A stretch of 64,000 nt of DNA from Oreocharis arfaki. Its lineage: Eukaryota > Chordata > Aves > Passeriformes > Paramythiidae. The position numbers were made by a program, and so were the translations under genes. The notes beneath the pieces were generated by a model. It did not search any database. It worked only from the letters and a program-made list of their open reading frames with translations, and was not told the origin of the DNA. The stretch covers positions 889,898-953,897 of the forward strand of contig VZRR01004734.1 in the NCBI GenBank assembly GCA_013398015.1. Direction: 5' to 3'. Below, one piece after another: positions 1 to 13,738 of the stretch (position 1 is the first letter of the stretch; every line of letters begins with the position of its first letter).

Positions 1-3000
1 CACTTAGATCTTGTAAAGGTGTTTTGATACCATGGTGATGAACACAGCATAAATGCCAAGATAGACGATGGATCCAGCTGGCACCTCTCCCTCCTCCCCC
101 ATGCATCACAGTGTTCACCACAACAAGTTTATGATTTTGTCCTAAAAATTTGTTGAGTCCTGTTGGTCTTTAGGAATTTACTTGCAGAAATCACAAAATG
201 CTCTCTTTACTTTGGTTTAGTCTAGACTTTTTAAGAAGTGCATGATTTTTTTCAGAAGTGACGCGCACATGATCATTCTCTTGAAAAAAAAAACCCTCCT
301 CTAAAACCCTATCTGATAAATAAATGTGTGTTCTCCTTCTTGGGAAAAAAAATTATTTACCTGTCTGGTCAGTCAGGTTAGGAAAGTTTTACCCAGGATA
401 CTATTATTATATTTGTTCAGGTGAGATTTATTGTTCAGAAGCTCAGACAGGATGTCCTCTAAATTAACTTCTACCTTGTACTTTTTCTGTTAACATAGGA
501 TTTATTTAAGGATGAGGGGTTTGATTTTTTTATCTAGAAGATGAGATAAATAGTTGCTAGACTAGATTATGTAAGAACCCAGAAATATTACAATTCTCCT
601 TTCTTACAGGAAACGTGTGAAAAAAAATAGCAGTCTCATTGATTCACTAAATCTTTCTCAAGATATTTACTAACTCTAAGTTTTAAATAGTAAACACTGC
701 TACTTTCAATTTACAGTTTATTCCAGTTGCACTGTACAAGACTGCCATTGTGCTTTACATTACTTCATTATAAGTCAAAGGCTGAGTGAGTATGGACAAG
801 GTGCAAATCTTTCAGCTGCAGTAGAACAAAATATTCTTAGGACTAAGTGGAACTGTTGTTGCAAAGAAAGCAGACATTTATAAACCAAAGTTTATAAATA
901 TGTTATTGAGTGTATTAAACATTAAAAATTTTTCACTGAGAAATTAATTTTGAAAGCACTTTGGCAACTGAAATATTTTATCTGTTTACATACCTGGATG
1001 CTTCCAAAACATTTACATTTCAAAAGATGAAGCACTAGGTACTGGGAGAATATTAGTAGATGAAATTCTAAGGGATCTAAATGAGACCAGGGCTCCTTTT
1101 AGCCAGGGTGAATTTCACTCTTTATTTGCTTGAGTTGCAGAAATTTGATTAACCAAAGTTTATCCAGAAGCAAATTAGTGCTGAAGAGTGAAAATCAGAG
1201 CTTTGAGACTACTATCATAGCCCTATGCTGGCTTTTTTTATCCAAAGAGTCCAATAAAGCAAACCTGGCAGAAACCTTAAAAGTAAGTATTCTCTGCTGT
1301 TTGTTAGTAAAGAATTGATGCCTCTTTTTTTAAGAGAAAGTGTACCTGTTTGCCCAATGAGGAGCTGAAGGAGAAAAAGAGAGTGTAACACCAGACCTAC
1401 ATAGATTTCTTCTGGCTCTGGAGGCCAAGAGAAAAGACTGGAAATTCTAGTACCAGCCTGTTTATAACATAATTATTTCTGGCTGACAGCAAGGTAACAG
1501 ATGCTTCTTCAGGTCAGGGCTTCCCAACCTGTTCCTAGGCAAGCTTTCCATTCTTTTTCACACTAGGTGGACTTCAATTATTGTGGCACATCAAGTGCAT
1601 GAACAGACCATGTGCAGATCTCTCAATCCTTTAAAATGCATAGTGGGAGAGTCCCTACTGCAGTTTAACAAGACTGGCTTACAAAGCTGCACCTGCACAG
1701 GAAAGAAATTTAGCCATATACAAACAGTTTGCTCAGCCCCAAAGAAATTTGTTGGAGAAAGCTTAGGGCAGACAAAAGTTATAGTTTACTAAAGTTTGCC
1801 TGAAAATAAATATGTAAATCAGCCTGGTTTTCATTTAAGTTTGACCTTCTCTGGAGACAAATTAGTCTTGAAGGTTTCTAGAAAAGCAAATGGAATATTT
1901 GCTTTCCCACCTGCCTGCTCCAGCAAGGAATGCAATGATCTCCATCTAGGTAAGCTTGGAAGTATAATAATGAATGCTCTTTTGCTAAAAGTTCAGCACT
2001 GGCAAATTCTCACCAGAATTCTTTAATACTTTTTGCAGAAATTATCATAGAATATGGTGGCAGATAAGACTAGATTAGAATTGCTTGAGAACTGATGAGT
2101 TTAAAAGGAACTGTCATAAATATTGTAGTGGAGTGCAGCTTGTTGATACAGCATTACACCACATTTTGTATGTCAAATGGTGTAGTAAGATCTTCACCCA
2201 TTGAACCAGATTCATCAACCATGTTTTTATATATTATATACATATTTTGTGTTCATATACATTATATATACATAGATAGGCTTTTTCCCCAAAGTCAGTT
2301 GCTCTGTTCGAAATGTCTGATTTTAAAATGTTTTTCCTTAGTGCTTGTCTTGGAGAATAAACTGAAGTGCAGATCCAGATACATTATTATAGTCTTCTTA
2401 GCATGCTGAGCTCTTACGATGTTTAGAAATACTGTGGAACTGCAAAAAATGCACAGTCAATTAATTCCTTCATTTGAATAATTAAACATTTTAAATACTC
2501 CCTCCATACCTTATGTTCAGCTCTAGATATATTATTAATAGTAGCTTGTACCGTGTGCTGCAGGAGACTGTTAGGCACATGATTCCTAGAACCTGGGGAG
2601 GAGAACATTTCCTGGCACTATGAATTTACCTACCCAATGACAAAGTTATCTTATTCTAATTCAAATGTGTTTCACACTGCAGTAATTACTCCATATGAAT
2701 ACTTTTATTTTAATGAAAAACTCAGCACAGTTTATTATTCAAAAAAATTGTTATGGTTGACGAACCCATCCAATTGCGTTCAGCAAAAATGCTAATCACA
2801 CTTCACTATTTTTGCACTGTTTCTGGTTTATCACTCATTCCAGTACCATGGTCTATAAAGTAAGACCACAGCATAAATTCAGGACCATGGGTTTGTGGCC
2901 AGATTCTGTGTTGTCAAGTGGGTGTTGTGAAGATGTCATGGGTTTGCTTCATCTCTGTGTGGTGAGGGCACCCCTACAGGCAAATGGCCTCCAGTGTCTC

Positions 3001-6000
3001 TATTTGGGACTGGCATTGTGCCATTTGCTTACTCTCAGCCCACTCTGGGGCAGTGTGCAATCTCTCCACCATGCTTTTTGAATGAGCCTGACTAGGCTCC
3101 ATAGCAGGAAGGTTTTAGTTTTGTCTGATTTTAAACCTGGAGTGTCTGAAGCAGAAATGGGTGGCGCAGTTCATCTTGCAAGGACACTGGGTTAATTTGC
3201 CACAGAGTGTACTTGGAAGCGTTGGGTGTCGCATCTTCTCATTCGTAGCCTACTGTTGTGCACAGCCTTCTGCAACTCCTTACTGTGTATTCCTGCAACC
3301 GACTGGCAAACATCAAAATGATCTTTAACAGTTCCAAGTCATCAGCAGAAGAGGCACTTGAGTTAATTTCTATATTTTGCCCGATGTACAGGGGGCATAT
3401 CTTTATTGTGATCATCCTTCAGCAGATGTAGGAATGGATCAATAAGACCAAGCAGTATTTCTGTGAATAAAATTTTACTTCTCCATTGTTTCAAAACCAG
3501 AAGAAATTCAAAGAGTGGAAAAGCCACTTTTCTACTGTCAATTAATCTGGATTTTTATGCTTGGACTTTGGACTCTGTTACATTTGTAACAGAGATTTGA
3601 AAAGTACTGGAGCATTAAAAATTTGAAAGAACACTCTGGGAATACAGACAGCGTTTGCTGTCATTGACTTAGTTGTTATGAATAAGTACAACTGGAAGGA
3701 ATCTGAAAAAATCATTGCAAACACGGTGAAGGAGGCTGGTAGTTGAAGTGAAGTGTAGTACAAAACAGGTGGATTACATTTGCCTTGTAGGGCATGCAGT
3801 CTTGTCCTCATCTATTATTAACTTTAAAAGTAGAAGCTTTGTGGTGCATGTTATATCTTCGCTCATAAATCAGCCTCTGTGTGCCTCTACCTGCGTCCAG
3901 ATTTTGCGTTATCTCTTTTTATCCAAGGCCTGTAAAACACCTACAGATCTTTAGACCAGGAATCCGAGGGAAGTGGAAAATGTAATTTATTGCTGAGATA
4001 ATACCGTTGAAAAACGGATCCTTCTGGTTATCTAATACAATCATTAATGGGAAAACAAAGGTCCTTGAAATTCGGAGAAACAGAAGTGCTAGACACAGCT
4101 GAAAGAGAGTCCATATTGAAACCTAAAAAAAATCAAGTACTATTTAATTTTCAAATCACATTTCCTGAAAATTAAAATAAGGGGTTTGTAATAGCGATAA
4201 TTACCTATTCAGCATCCTTCATCAGTCTCTGAACTCATTTTCTTCAGTCATTACTTCAGTGAAAAAAACCCTTAAATGGGTCATTTATGGTTAAATTAAT
4301 TTGTGCTTTTCCCGGAGTACCTCCTTTGTTCATCTCCAGCTTTAATTACTGAAAAACATTTTGTTTTATAGAAATCTGTGGCAAAATAGATGCATCCTTC
4401 ATAGTCATCCTATTTCAGGAAGTTCAGTGACTGCTATATTAGTGACATCACAGATGGTAAAGTCAATTTTAAGATCTACTTCACATGCAAAACCTGGCAC
4501 ACAATATGAGTGAATACTAATGGGTAGAAGAGTTCTACGAGGAGTTTAGGGAACATAAATCATTCTCTCAAGCAGCAAAGATTCTCTGAACCACCAATGC
4601 AATTTATTAGGCTGTATTTGAGGGGCGAGCAGTGTCAGAATGGGACTCAGGAAGGCCAATCAACAGGAGGATTTATTTGCCTGATTGATGTACAACTACC
4701 TTTTCCACTTTCGAAAACCTAGGTGGAACCTTGTCCACTTAGAGGACATTTCTATGGTGTCAAACTTCACTCTGTAGCAGAAGCTACATCTTTGCAAAGT
4801 GGTACGACAATGGTTTCACAGTTTTTTTGTAGTCACTCTTTTTTTCTCAGAGTCATCTGATGTCACTGTTTCTTTATATCCAGTTTGTTACATCCTGTCA
4901 GATGGTGATGAACAACACATGCTTCTGAAAAATATATTTGGTTAAAATTTAGGTGGAAAAAAAATTTCCCCTTTTCTGAAAGAGGATGAAATCTCTTTAT
5001 AGAAGGAAAGAAAAAGGAGGTATCCGTTTTTTCAAAACACCCAAATAGCTTGTATGTCACCTGCAATGTAAAAATGAATTTTTCCAGTCTGAAAACAAAA
5101 AAAATATGCTTTGAGCAAGGAAACAAAGAGATTCATCCAGTACATTTGCATTAACCAATGTAACAGGAAAAGATGAATGCCCTTGTTGTACACCTAGTTG
5201 AAGAATATCGAAGTTCTCTGATTGTTTATTGAATTTTAATACTTGAAAGATTGCTGTGTCTTTGATTTTTTTTGGCGGAAATAGCAAGTGTGGTTAATGG
5301 GTTTTTATTTTTTCCTAACAAAATGTCATTTATCAGCAAAGAAGGAGAAAGGAATCTCAGAGTCATGCATACAGATACAGAAACTAAATACTAATTTTTT
5401 TTCCAGGTTCCAGGTTTTGCTTGTACATTAATGGAAAATCTATTTGTTTAAAATAGAAAAGTCCAACAAGTCCAAATTTGAGATCAAGTTGTGAAATAAA
5501 AGCTTTTAAACCTAGATTTTCTTCTTAGACCAAGCCAGATAGTGTATACCTGAAACCTGTAGTACTCTAAAAGCACGCAGATATGTATGTGGATATATAT
5601 ACTAAATAGTTTCTTCAAATCTATTTATATTCCTAATTCCCTTCCATTTGTGACTGGACAGGTCTTGATGAGCAGCAGGAGTCATAAACTTTAGATAGTG
5701 GGCAAATGCTGCCCAATTTTGACAGAAAAATTCTGTAGAACAGTCAAGACAGAAAGTTCTTAGATAGTTCAAGATGAGCTGGCAGTCAATCACAAATATT
5801 CTGCATCATTTTGGAAATGCATACTTCAATTAAAATCCTGATTTTTTTTTCACTCAGCTCTAGCCCCACTAGACCCCTGTGCAATTTTTCTGTGTCTAGC
5901 AGTTTCAATACAAACCCATGACCCAAATATCCATGATTTTTCAGGAACAGACACTGAATGTGTCAAAGATAAGACCCAGATCAAATAATTCCTCCTAGTC

Positions 6001-9000
6001 TGGCTCTCTCATTCACTGGAGTCTCTACCAGTCACGACTTTCAAATTTTCTGGTAGCTCAGCTCTCAATCGCTCAATGAAAGGTACCTGAAAATGAAATC
6101 TCGGGACAGAGAATTCTAAAATCAGAGGCACCCTGAATAAAGAACTCTCCAATATTTGGGAGCACAGAAAATGAACAAGACATTTTAAAAAACGAGCAGT
6201 AGCTCTAGATAGAACCTGTATCTGTGTCAGAAATTGTAATTCAGTGTGCAAAACAAATTGAGTTAAGTAGTGTGTTTAACTCATTACATCAACTTTTATA
6301 TCTCTCATAGTTACAGTGATTCGAGGAATACATTACAGGTTTCTTGAACAAATGAAGCCTGCCCACACTAAATGAGTCAGATAAAAATCAATTACACTGA
6401 GGATTTTTAGCTGTGGAAATAATCAATGTCATTATTGTTCCCTTCCTAGCAACAAAATATTTGTCCTGGTCAACCTATCCTTTTAAGCTGGTTTGTGCAA
6501 AACATTTTTAATGTTTTTGGTATTGTTTTGTGGGCCCTTTGAAAATGGAAAGCCATTTGGTATCAAGGACAAATATTAACAGCCTTTTTTTTTTTACATT
6601 GCTAGCACTCTTCAGTGCAGTAATTTATTTTAATTGTAGTAATTCATTTTTGTTTCTATTGAACATCAGACCTTATGTTTTATAATATTCTGTAATGTTT
6701 TAGGCTCAGATTGCTGAATTTACTTGTAATGGTGTAGCCATCCTGGAGTCTCATTCAGCAATGGAGCAGGACATAAGAGTGTACTCGTATGAGATACTAC
6801 TGTAAGTTTTCACAACTTATTGAGTTTTATCCATTAGCTGTTCTTGGGGAAGGAGAGGAGCTGTATCCTATGCCAAACCTTCCAAAATGGTTGCATCTGC
6901 TATGAATGCTGTCCTGTTCAAGGACTTACAGGGAGAAGAGATTCATGAAAAACAGACAATACATTGTATGCACTATTTATTTTCAGCATGAGTAATTCTA
7001 TATTCTTTCTAAACAAATACAATTATGTGTGGTCCTTTTTCTATCATAAGGTTTTATCAATTTCCATTATTTTGTCTAACTTATCCCTCAAGGACTCATA
7101 TATATCAGCAGGAACTGAAAACAGATGTTGATACTGCTGTGTGTGTTGTTCACACCTCCAACTTTCATTGGATTCCCTGAATTCCAGATGGCACATAGTC
7201 ATTCTATTCTATATATAAGATTAAAATGGTTTGGTTTCAAATCTGCATATCTATCTGTGCTTTGTAATTTTAATTCCAATGTCTAGATCAACCTTGTTAT
7301 GTCCTTTTCACCTTTTGTAGTCTCCCAGTTTTGTTCTTTGTTGTCATCTTGTCATTTGCTGAGATTAGAAAAAGATTCCCCTTCTTCAACCACTGCTTTG
7401 ACTTTTTTGCTCTTTATTTGAATTGCTCAAGAGAGGTAGTAAATTTTAGAATCATTCACTTGTTTTATTATTACTTTATCTAGGTCTCTCAAGGTGCATA
7501 CAGTCTTACTTTAAACTGCAGTAAAAATAAAATAGCATGTGTGTTACTGGATTTTTCAGAACTTCCAAGAACTGTAAGTGTTGGCAGCATGATCTAAAGC
7601 ACGCTTGAGTGAAGTCTTACAAGATCTGGACTCCACAGGTCTTCACTATTCTATTCACAGTCCTTACTAAGCTAAACCTTACATAAGAATTTTATTTTCA
7701 ATGCCTACATTTCCCACTTTTAATCTCTTATTTTCAATATACTGCATGCTCTCCCAGAATGGTACATTTACCTCTGTATGCCCACACTAACTTTATAAAA
7801 TTAGTAAAAATCTCAATTTACACTCTATAAATAAGAGGAGACACGTGCTACTGTAAAATATTTATTCAGTGCCATTATATTCATGACACTTTGTATAACA
7901 AATCAAGCTCTATGACAAAATTCTGATGCTTTATCTAGGCCTCATCTGGAATGAGTCCATGAAAATCTATAATTAAACCAACATGGATCAGTAGTAACTT
8001 TGAACGACTTAGTCATAGTAAAATGAGTTTAGCTGTATAGCATTTGGTCCTTGAGCTTGGCTTCAAAAATGCATACTTCAAATTTGGCAGAGTAAAGGAA
8101 GCAGGAGAGAGCTGAAATCCCCCTCCTGCACTCACGGTCCTGATTCTCAGTTCTCACGTTTATAAGCAAATGTTCCTTTATTTCTGCAGATGAAAACACT
8201 TCTGCATTCAGGCTGTAAAATCACAAGAAAATGTGTTTAAATTACAAAATTAAAATTTCTCGTGGCCTCCTCATTACGGTAAGTAATGCTCAAGGTGATC
8301 TCAGATCAAAGGATTCCATTTGAAGAGGAGGCAAGATAGGCAGGCTGCACACTCACCATCATCATCACCCAGAAAGAGCTGAGCATCCTGAGTTTCATCC
8401 GTGACCCATCCTGCAAAGACACCAAACACAGTACTGACAACAGAATTTTGTAGAGGACAGCACCCTATGCATGTCGAGAAAAAAAGAGCTTTGAAAGTAC
8501 AGATTTAGATAAATCTAGAAGGTCTTAAAATCCACATCTCTGCCAGGTCTGATTCATGCATAACTTGACAAGAAACATGGTTGCCTTTAGCAACACATCC
8601 AGGTTAAGTAAGACAAAGGTAATTCAGTTGCTGATAACAATCTCACGTCCTTGTGCTCCAGCACCACACTGTGCTGCCTTGCCAAAACAATCTACACTTT
8701 TTGGCCTGATCTTGACGTTATTTCACTTGCAAAATTAATCCTGAGTTTAGCTGAAGTCATGCAGCAGTCATATATTCTGGTTTATAGCTGCTCAGCCCTA
8801 TTAAGCAGATGAGAAGAAAACGGAAAAGAAATAGAAAAGGTAAAAAATGTCTTTGCATGACTGAGCCAATTGTTTTTATATTAGCATGAGCAGTTCTACC
8901 ACGCGACTGTGATCACCTCATCCTATGATGGTGTTGGGATATTTAGATAGGCTGCACCTGAGACTTAAAAATGCACTTTAGTTTTTATACGCTTAATATA

Positions 9001-9780
9001 CCACATGCTGCTTCATAAAGAGGGGAATTGACAAAAACTACTTAATAAAAAAGACTTCCCCTAGCGCTTTCCATCTAATGATCATCAAGCAGTTTACAAG
9101 TAGGACTGAAGAAGCTGTTTTCACTTGTGGATAAAAATACCCACATTTTACAGATGGAAAAAACCATCTAGCCATAGGAATGCATTTTAGTTGACAACAT
9201 TAACCTTATCTAGCACATTGCTGCAGATTTCACACGATGAACAGAGGCACTCAGAACTCTGCATGTTGCACCACGCAGAATAACAGGGTCCTGGCTGTTC
9301 AACTGGGAAACAGCAAACGTATTGTTGTTTCTGTATGGCTGGGTCAAAAAGGGATTCTAGGTCAGGAGAGATGAAGAAAATATTGCCTTGTAAGGGTCAT
9401 TCATATATTTCAGTCATCACCTCACTGTGTAGCTTGGTTCTGACAGAAACAGGAGCTGCATGGGCCCTGGTCCGTGCCCACCACAGTGCCCACAGCCATG
9501 GGCAGGGCAGGGCAGGCCGAGCTGGGGGCACTGACAGCAGGGAGACGCTGGGCCTTTGCTTTTTCTGCATAATTTTTCTTTTCTTTTTCAGAGAGTAATT
9601 GCTGGTGATACCTAAATTAGGGAGCGCGTTTAAGCGCTGAGGAAACCTGACCGAAAGAACAACCCATGAAGGAACAGAGGAGGGCTGCCAATGTTTTTAG
9701 ACGACACCGGGTTACTTTAGTTCGCAGGTCAGGAACAAGCTGAAAATGACGTAATCTATTACTTTATTATAATTCCTTTA
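1..9780. other. AT-rich intergenic region upstream of CPPED1, no gene seen
   Basis: I read both strands and found only short open frames (under about 90 codons) with no recognisable protein motif, and no second CpG island. An AT-rich, TATA-like low-complexity stretch lies at about 2225-2275. In mammals the gene beyond the CPPED1 promoter is SHISA9, transcribed away from it, but no GC-rich SHISA-like first exon is visible here. Cis-regulatory elements cannot be excluded from sequence alone. Confidence 0.6.
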
Positions 9781-10055
9781 AAAGCCAGCGTAGCTTCGAA
9801 GCAGGTTCCACCCGAAGCCGCCCCCCGCACATGGCGGTACCGGGAGCCGCCTCGCAGCACCCCCTGCTCCCAGGGCTGCCCCAGGGCTGCCCCAGGGGAG
9901 CCGTTCGCCCCAGAGCCGCCCGACCACCGCTGCCCGCCGCCTCCCTCACACCGGCTGCCCCAAGCTCCAGCGCGGCCGCAGCGCCGGGGCCTCCCGGGGC
10001 CTCCCGCCCGCGCCAGGCGCCGCCCCCGGCGGAGGCGGTGCCGCCCCCTCGGCGG

Positions 10056-10095
10056 NNNNNNNNNNNNNNNNNNNNNNNNNNNNNNNNNNNNNNNN
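10056..10095. other. Assembly gap (40 N) inside the CpG island
   Basis: The run of 40 N sits in the most GC-rich part of the island, a typical drop-out site for short-read assemblies. The true missing length is unknown. Counting back from the predicted exon 1 donor by the usual length of the CPPED1 first coding exon puts the start codon in or right beside this gap. Confidence 0.95.
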
Positions 10096-10165
10096 GCTGC
10101 CGGGGAGGGGGAGGCGTGGAGCGCCGGGGCCTGGGCCGTCTGCCGGCGCCGGGGAGCCCGTGGCG
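10096..10165 (+). CDS. CPPED1: CPPED1 exon 1, 3' part (candidate; start codon lost in gap)
   Basis: Exon 2 needs one base from the previous exon to complete its first codon. The best donor in the CpG island is GCG|GTGAGC at 10166, so exon 1 would end with G at 10165 and give an Asp codon (G+AT) at the junction. The 70 bases between the gap and this donor are open in that phase and hold 23 codons plus one base. Exons 2-4 code for 288 residues and human CPPED1 has 314, so about 25 residues are expected here, which places the ATG at the gap edge. The translation (starting AAGEGEAW) is not clearly similar to known CPPED1 N-termini, and another frame reads VERRGLGRLPAP. A small indel error in this GC-rich stretch, or a different first exon, is therefore possible. 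Confidence 0.35.
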
Positions 10166-12534
10166 GTGAGCGGGGGGCACTGGGCGGCCGCAGCGCGGAC
10201 GGATGCGGGGCTGTGGCCGCCCCGCTGCCCCCGCTGTGCCGGGGCGCGCCCGGAGCCGCCCAAGTTTGTCCCCACGCTCGGGCTGCCGTAAAGATGCCAG
10301 CAGTGTCCAACAGCGGATTCGTTTTAAAATGCTTGTCCGTTCTGCTGAACCTGGTTGCCATAGCCTGTGAAACTGTTGGCGCCCGCACTGTGCTGTCCCG
10401 TGTTTGTGCCTGTAGGGGTGACTTAACAGGTTACCTCTGGGTCACTGTTCATGGTGCTCAAACGAAAGGCAGCCGTAGGGTGGTTCACAAGCAGGTAAGA
10501 TGCTGCTTTCGCTGGGGTGCTCAGCCTCGCTCACGGTGGGGGTCAGCAACGCAGGTGCTCCCCCAGCCCTTCCTCGCTGTGCAGAAGCAGCGCTGCTAGC
10601 CCCGGGCTTCAGCCAGCCAAGGCAGACGTGCTTCCACACCTGCCAGGTGGGTAAGGGTACGAGGCTGAGCCGAAGGTGGCAGCTGCCTGTGACTGCTGGT
10701 TTTTGCCAGTGGCTGGACACAGAGGAGCGCATTGAACGCGTTGAACATATCAGTGTACGCACCTGGTTGTAAAACTCTGCCAAGGATGGAGGTTCTACAG
10801 TGTGCCGAGGTTCTTCAGCGGCACAGCTAGCTCTGTGTTAAGAAATAATTTCCTGTGGCCATGCATGGAAGGTCTTTTATTTCTCCGTATTTGTGAATTT
10901 CAAATTGTATTGATTTGGTGAGGTCAGCAAGGCTATTCAGTCCCAAAAATTCTGTGGTCTTTTCTTGGGTTGCACTGGAAATATTTGGCTTTGCTTGTTG
11001 CCAAATAAAGAAAAATCACCAACTCAGAGCATGTGAAGTATATGTATACTGTCATTCTGGCAACCTATTAATTGCAGATGGTCTGGTTGGTTTGGAACAG
11101 AATGCCTAGCATTTGCTGAGGGGACAGATGGCAGACAAGCCATCTAGTTACATCAACTGTATAGTGAAATTTTGACAAAAGGAGTGTTCAACAGCAGTGT
11201 AAAATTTTCTGAATAAAACCTTTATCTCAGTACTTCTTGAAAATTTCCTTAAACGTGGAAGAAAACATGGCATTTGGGAATCTGTTTTCCAGGTGTGCTT
11301 CTTTCTCCTGAAGTGTCGTTTGGAATTCTTTAAACATTAATTAAGACTTTTCTTACCAGTTGGTCGTTTTTAATCTTGTCTGGGACTTGTTAGGCTGTCA
11401 TAGTCCAGCTATCATCTTCGGCTGCAATATTTTTTGTAAATAATTTACTTGGCCCTTTCTTAAGAGTCTAAAGTTCAACACAACGTTTTAATAACTAAAT
11501 GATTGGGAAAAAAGAGAACCGAGGGCTGTTAAAACTGAGGCAAATTTTCACGCAGTGTAAGATGAAGATCGGTTCTCTGTGTTTTGTTGCTTTCCTCAGT
11601 CTTTAGGTTTCACTCTGTTAAACATGTATCCACATTAAGTATTTACTGCCACTGCTATGGCTTGGCACACTGTTTCCTTTTAAAATTTGAAAGCCACTAT
11701 TGAGAGCTAAATTTCCTTTTTTCTTATTACCGTTTCTGCAAAGTCCCTCTTCCACACCCTCTCCTCTAATGGTAATTTGTTCAGTCTGCTTTTACTTAGC
11801 GAGGAGGTTATACCTGTAGCCTGCTCTAATCTGCCCTTGATATGGGACATGTGCATGAGAAGCTCCAGGTGAGGGATTGAATTTATCTATATAATCAATG
11901 AGGCACAGTAGTAAACAGTGTATAAATACCCTACCTTATTGGCAAGAGACCTTTATATGCTTTGGCTTTACTTTTTAAAATCAATTATCTCCCTTTTCTA
12001 CCCGTGTGAAATTTTGCTTCAGCTGTCTACTCCTTCTATTAGTACTTTAGTGAAGAAATAGGGCCATATGTTTGGGTGAGTGCTGTCTTCACCACTTCTG
12101 TCCAGAAGTCAAGGGGTTATTTTGGTTTGGTTTATTATATTTTTTTTTTTTGGTCCCAAGTATGTCAGTAGCATGCTGTGCAAAGAATTTCTGTGAAAGT
12201 GGTAGAACACTTTTTTCAAGTAACTAAACAAGTGATAGTCCTGTCATTTTAACTGGTTGAGAAGTGTCTGTTTGAACCTGTCTTTTGCTAGTTTTAGTCG
12301 ATGGTTCCAAAACCTTTATCTGAAACAGGTGAATAACCAGTACTGCATCCTCACAATCTCGGTTCCATGTGTGATTTTATGTTTCTCCATCATGCCTCCC
12401 TCACCAATCTTTTACATAATCTCAAAGTTTATTCAGTTACTTCTCATATTTTCATTTTGCTCTGTTCCTTTCCAATCTCTGATTTTTTGCCATTTTTGAA
12501 TGTTGAGGTGTTTTCTTGGTAGTACTTGCTAAAA

Positions 12535-13738
12535 CTCATATGAAGTTGGTGGTGTTTTTCCCATGTGCACTATCCTGCACCCTTTTGCATGAAGTTCATC
12601 CTTTTTTGAACAGTCACTGCACAGGAAGTCTCTCCTCAGTTCTTCACAACCAGGCCTGATTCTCATGCTGCCAAATGGCTTAATTTTAGCAAATTCCACT
12701 TCCTCACTGTTCAGTTGCTGTGACAGATTGTTTTGAGTTTGTTGAACAGTATATAGGTCTCAGTGCAGATCCAGGTGGGGTCTGTGTGTCTTGTCCATTT
12801 CTGTTTTTCTCACTAGTTTTCTATGCATGCAAGGACTTCCTTTCATATTTCCAGACAGCTTGGCTTCCTTTAGAGTCTTTGGCGAGTAACTGTTAGATGC
12901 CTCTTGGAGATAGGATCAAGTGGATTTCCCTTGTAAAAGCTGTTGATTAAATGAATCAATAAACACAGTAGCTACTGTCTTGGTTAGCATTTCCATCACT
13001 TGTCTGTACAGATGCTACTTTTGCACTCAGCTCAGGAAACCCCTTTAAATGTTGGTGTAATAGTGGCCACCTCCCTGTTCCTTTGGGGCAAGGGCAGTTT
13101 TAAGGATGAGGTAACTCCCCAGAAGTTCACTGGTTTTCACTTTTGAGGAGTTCGATGGATACCACCTAATCTGAGTGGTTTGTTAGTGCTGTGTCTATTT
13201 GTTGAATCATCTACTGGTATTTTGATTTGAGACAGATCTGATGTGCTGTCTGTCAGGAGGAATTCTCACAGTAGATCTTCGCAAGTTCCCTCACAATACA
13301 TGTAGATACAGAAATGCACCTTGTTTTTCTTCTTTTCAGCCTTTATTTTTGGGTGCATCTTGCATGACCGTAACACTGTTAACCCTAATGAGTGTCTGGC
13401 AGGCTGCCTGCTCCTAATTCCCCTACAAAGTGCTTTATTAGTTGTCAGATTTGTGCTGTTTACAGTTCTTCACTTTTTTTAGCTTGACTTCTTGGACTTC
13501 AGTATCTAACCTTCCAGTGTATAAAATCTTTCCTGTTCTTTTTATTTAGATGCTTTAGCTTCTCAAAGGATGCTGTCCTGCTCTTACCAGCCTCCTTATG
13601 GCTGTTACTCAGGTAGTTTAGGCAATCTGGATTATTTTTGCTCTTTCTGAAGTTCTTAGTAAATGCTGTGCATATGGTCTGAGCCTCTGGGGTAGTGTCT
13701 TTGAATAGTTTCCATGATGCCTTCAAGGATTTTTGCAC
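12535..13738 (-). mobile_element. Decayed CR1-type LINE, endonuclease-RT linker through RT domain
   Basis: On the minus strand, pieces of a CR1-like ORF2 appear in the right order and roughly the right spacing. 13738-13499 gives a linker with SWKLFKD, AQ, KSK and a later HWK. 13076-13041 gives REVATITPTFKG, matching the RT block usually written VTPIFKKG. 12772-12735 gives GSALRPI then, after a frameshift, LFNKL (the GSVLGPVLFN block). 12696-12661 gives EFAKIKPFG, where the catalytic FADD has become FAKI. 12582-12535 gives GCRIVHMGKTPP (the KCKVLHLG block). Frames shift between blocks and stops interrupt them, so the copy is dead and old. The 3' limit may run on to about 12260. Confidence 0.8.

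Larger units (their letters stand above)
9782..10290 (+). promoter_or_regulatory. CPPED1: CpG island promoter of CPPED1
   Basis: This is the only long GC- and CpG-dense stretch in the window and contrasts sharply with its AT-rich surroundings. It holds several GC-box-like sites (for example CCGCCCCC near 10020 and CCGCCCCCTC near 10040) and a YY1-like ATGGCGG at 9831, and no convincing TATA box. It lies about 9 kb before CPPED1 exon 2 and ends in a good splice donor at 10166, as expected for a housekeeping-type promoter with a short first coding exon. A 40-base assembly gap interrupts it. Divergent transcription from the same island is possible but not shown. Confidence 0.8.

Noticed and set aside
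2039..2075. ATCATAGAATATGG resembling a reverse-oriented CR1 tail
   Set aside because: The match is only about 12 bases, with no flanking CR1 sequence.
9759..10388. Several long Ala/Pro/Arg-rich open frames on both strands across the CpG island
   Set aside because: Few stop codons are expected in GC-rich DNA, the frames cross the N gap, and none shows a protein motif except the possible exon 1 remnant.
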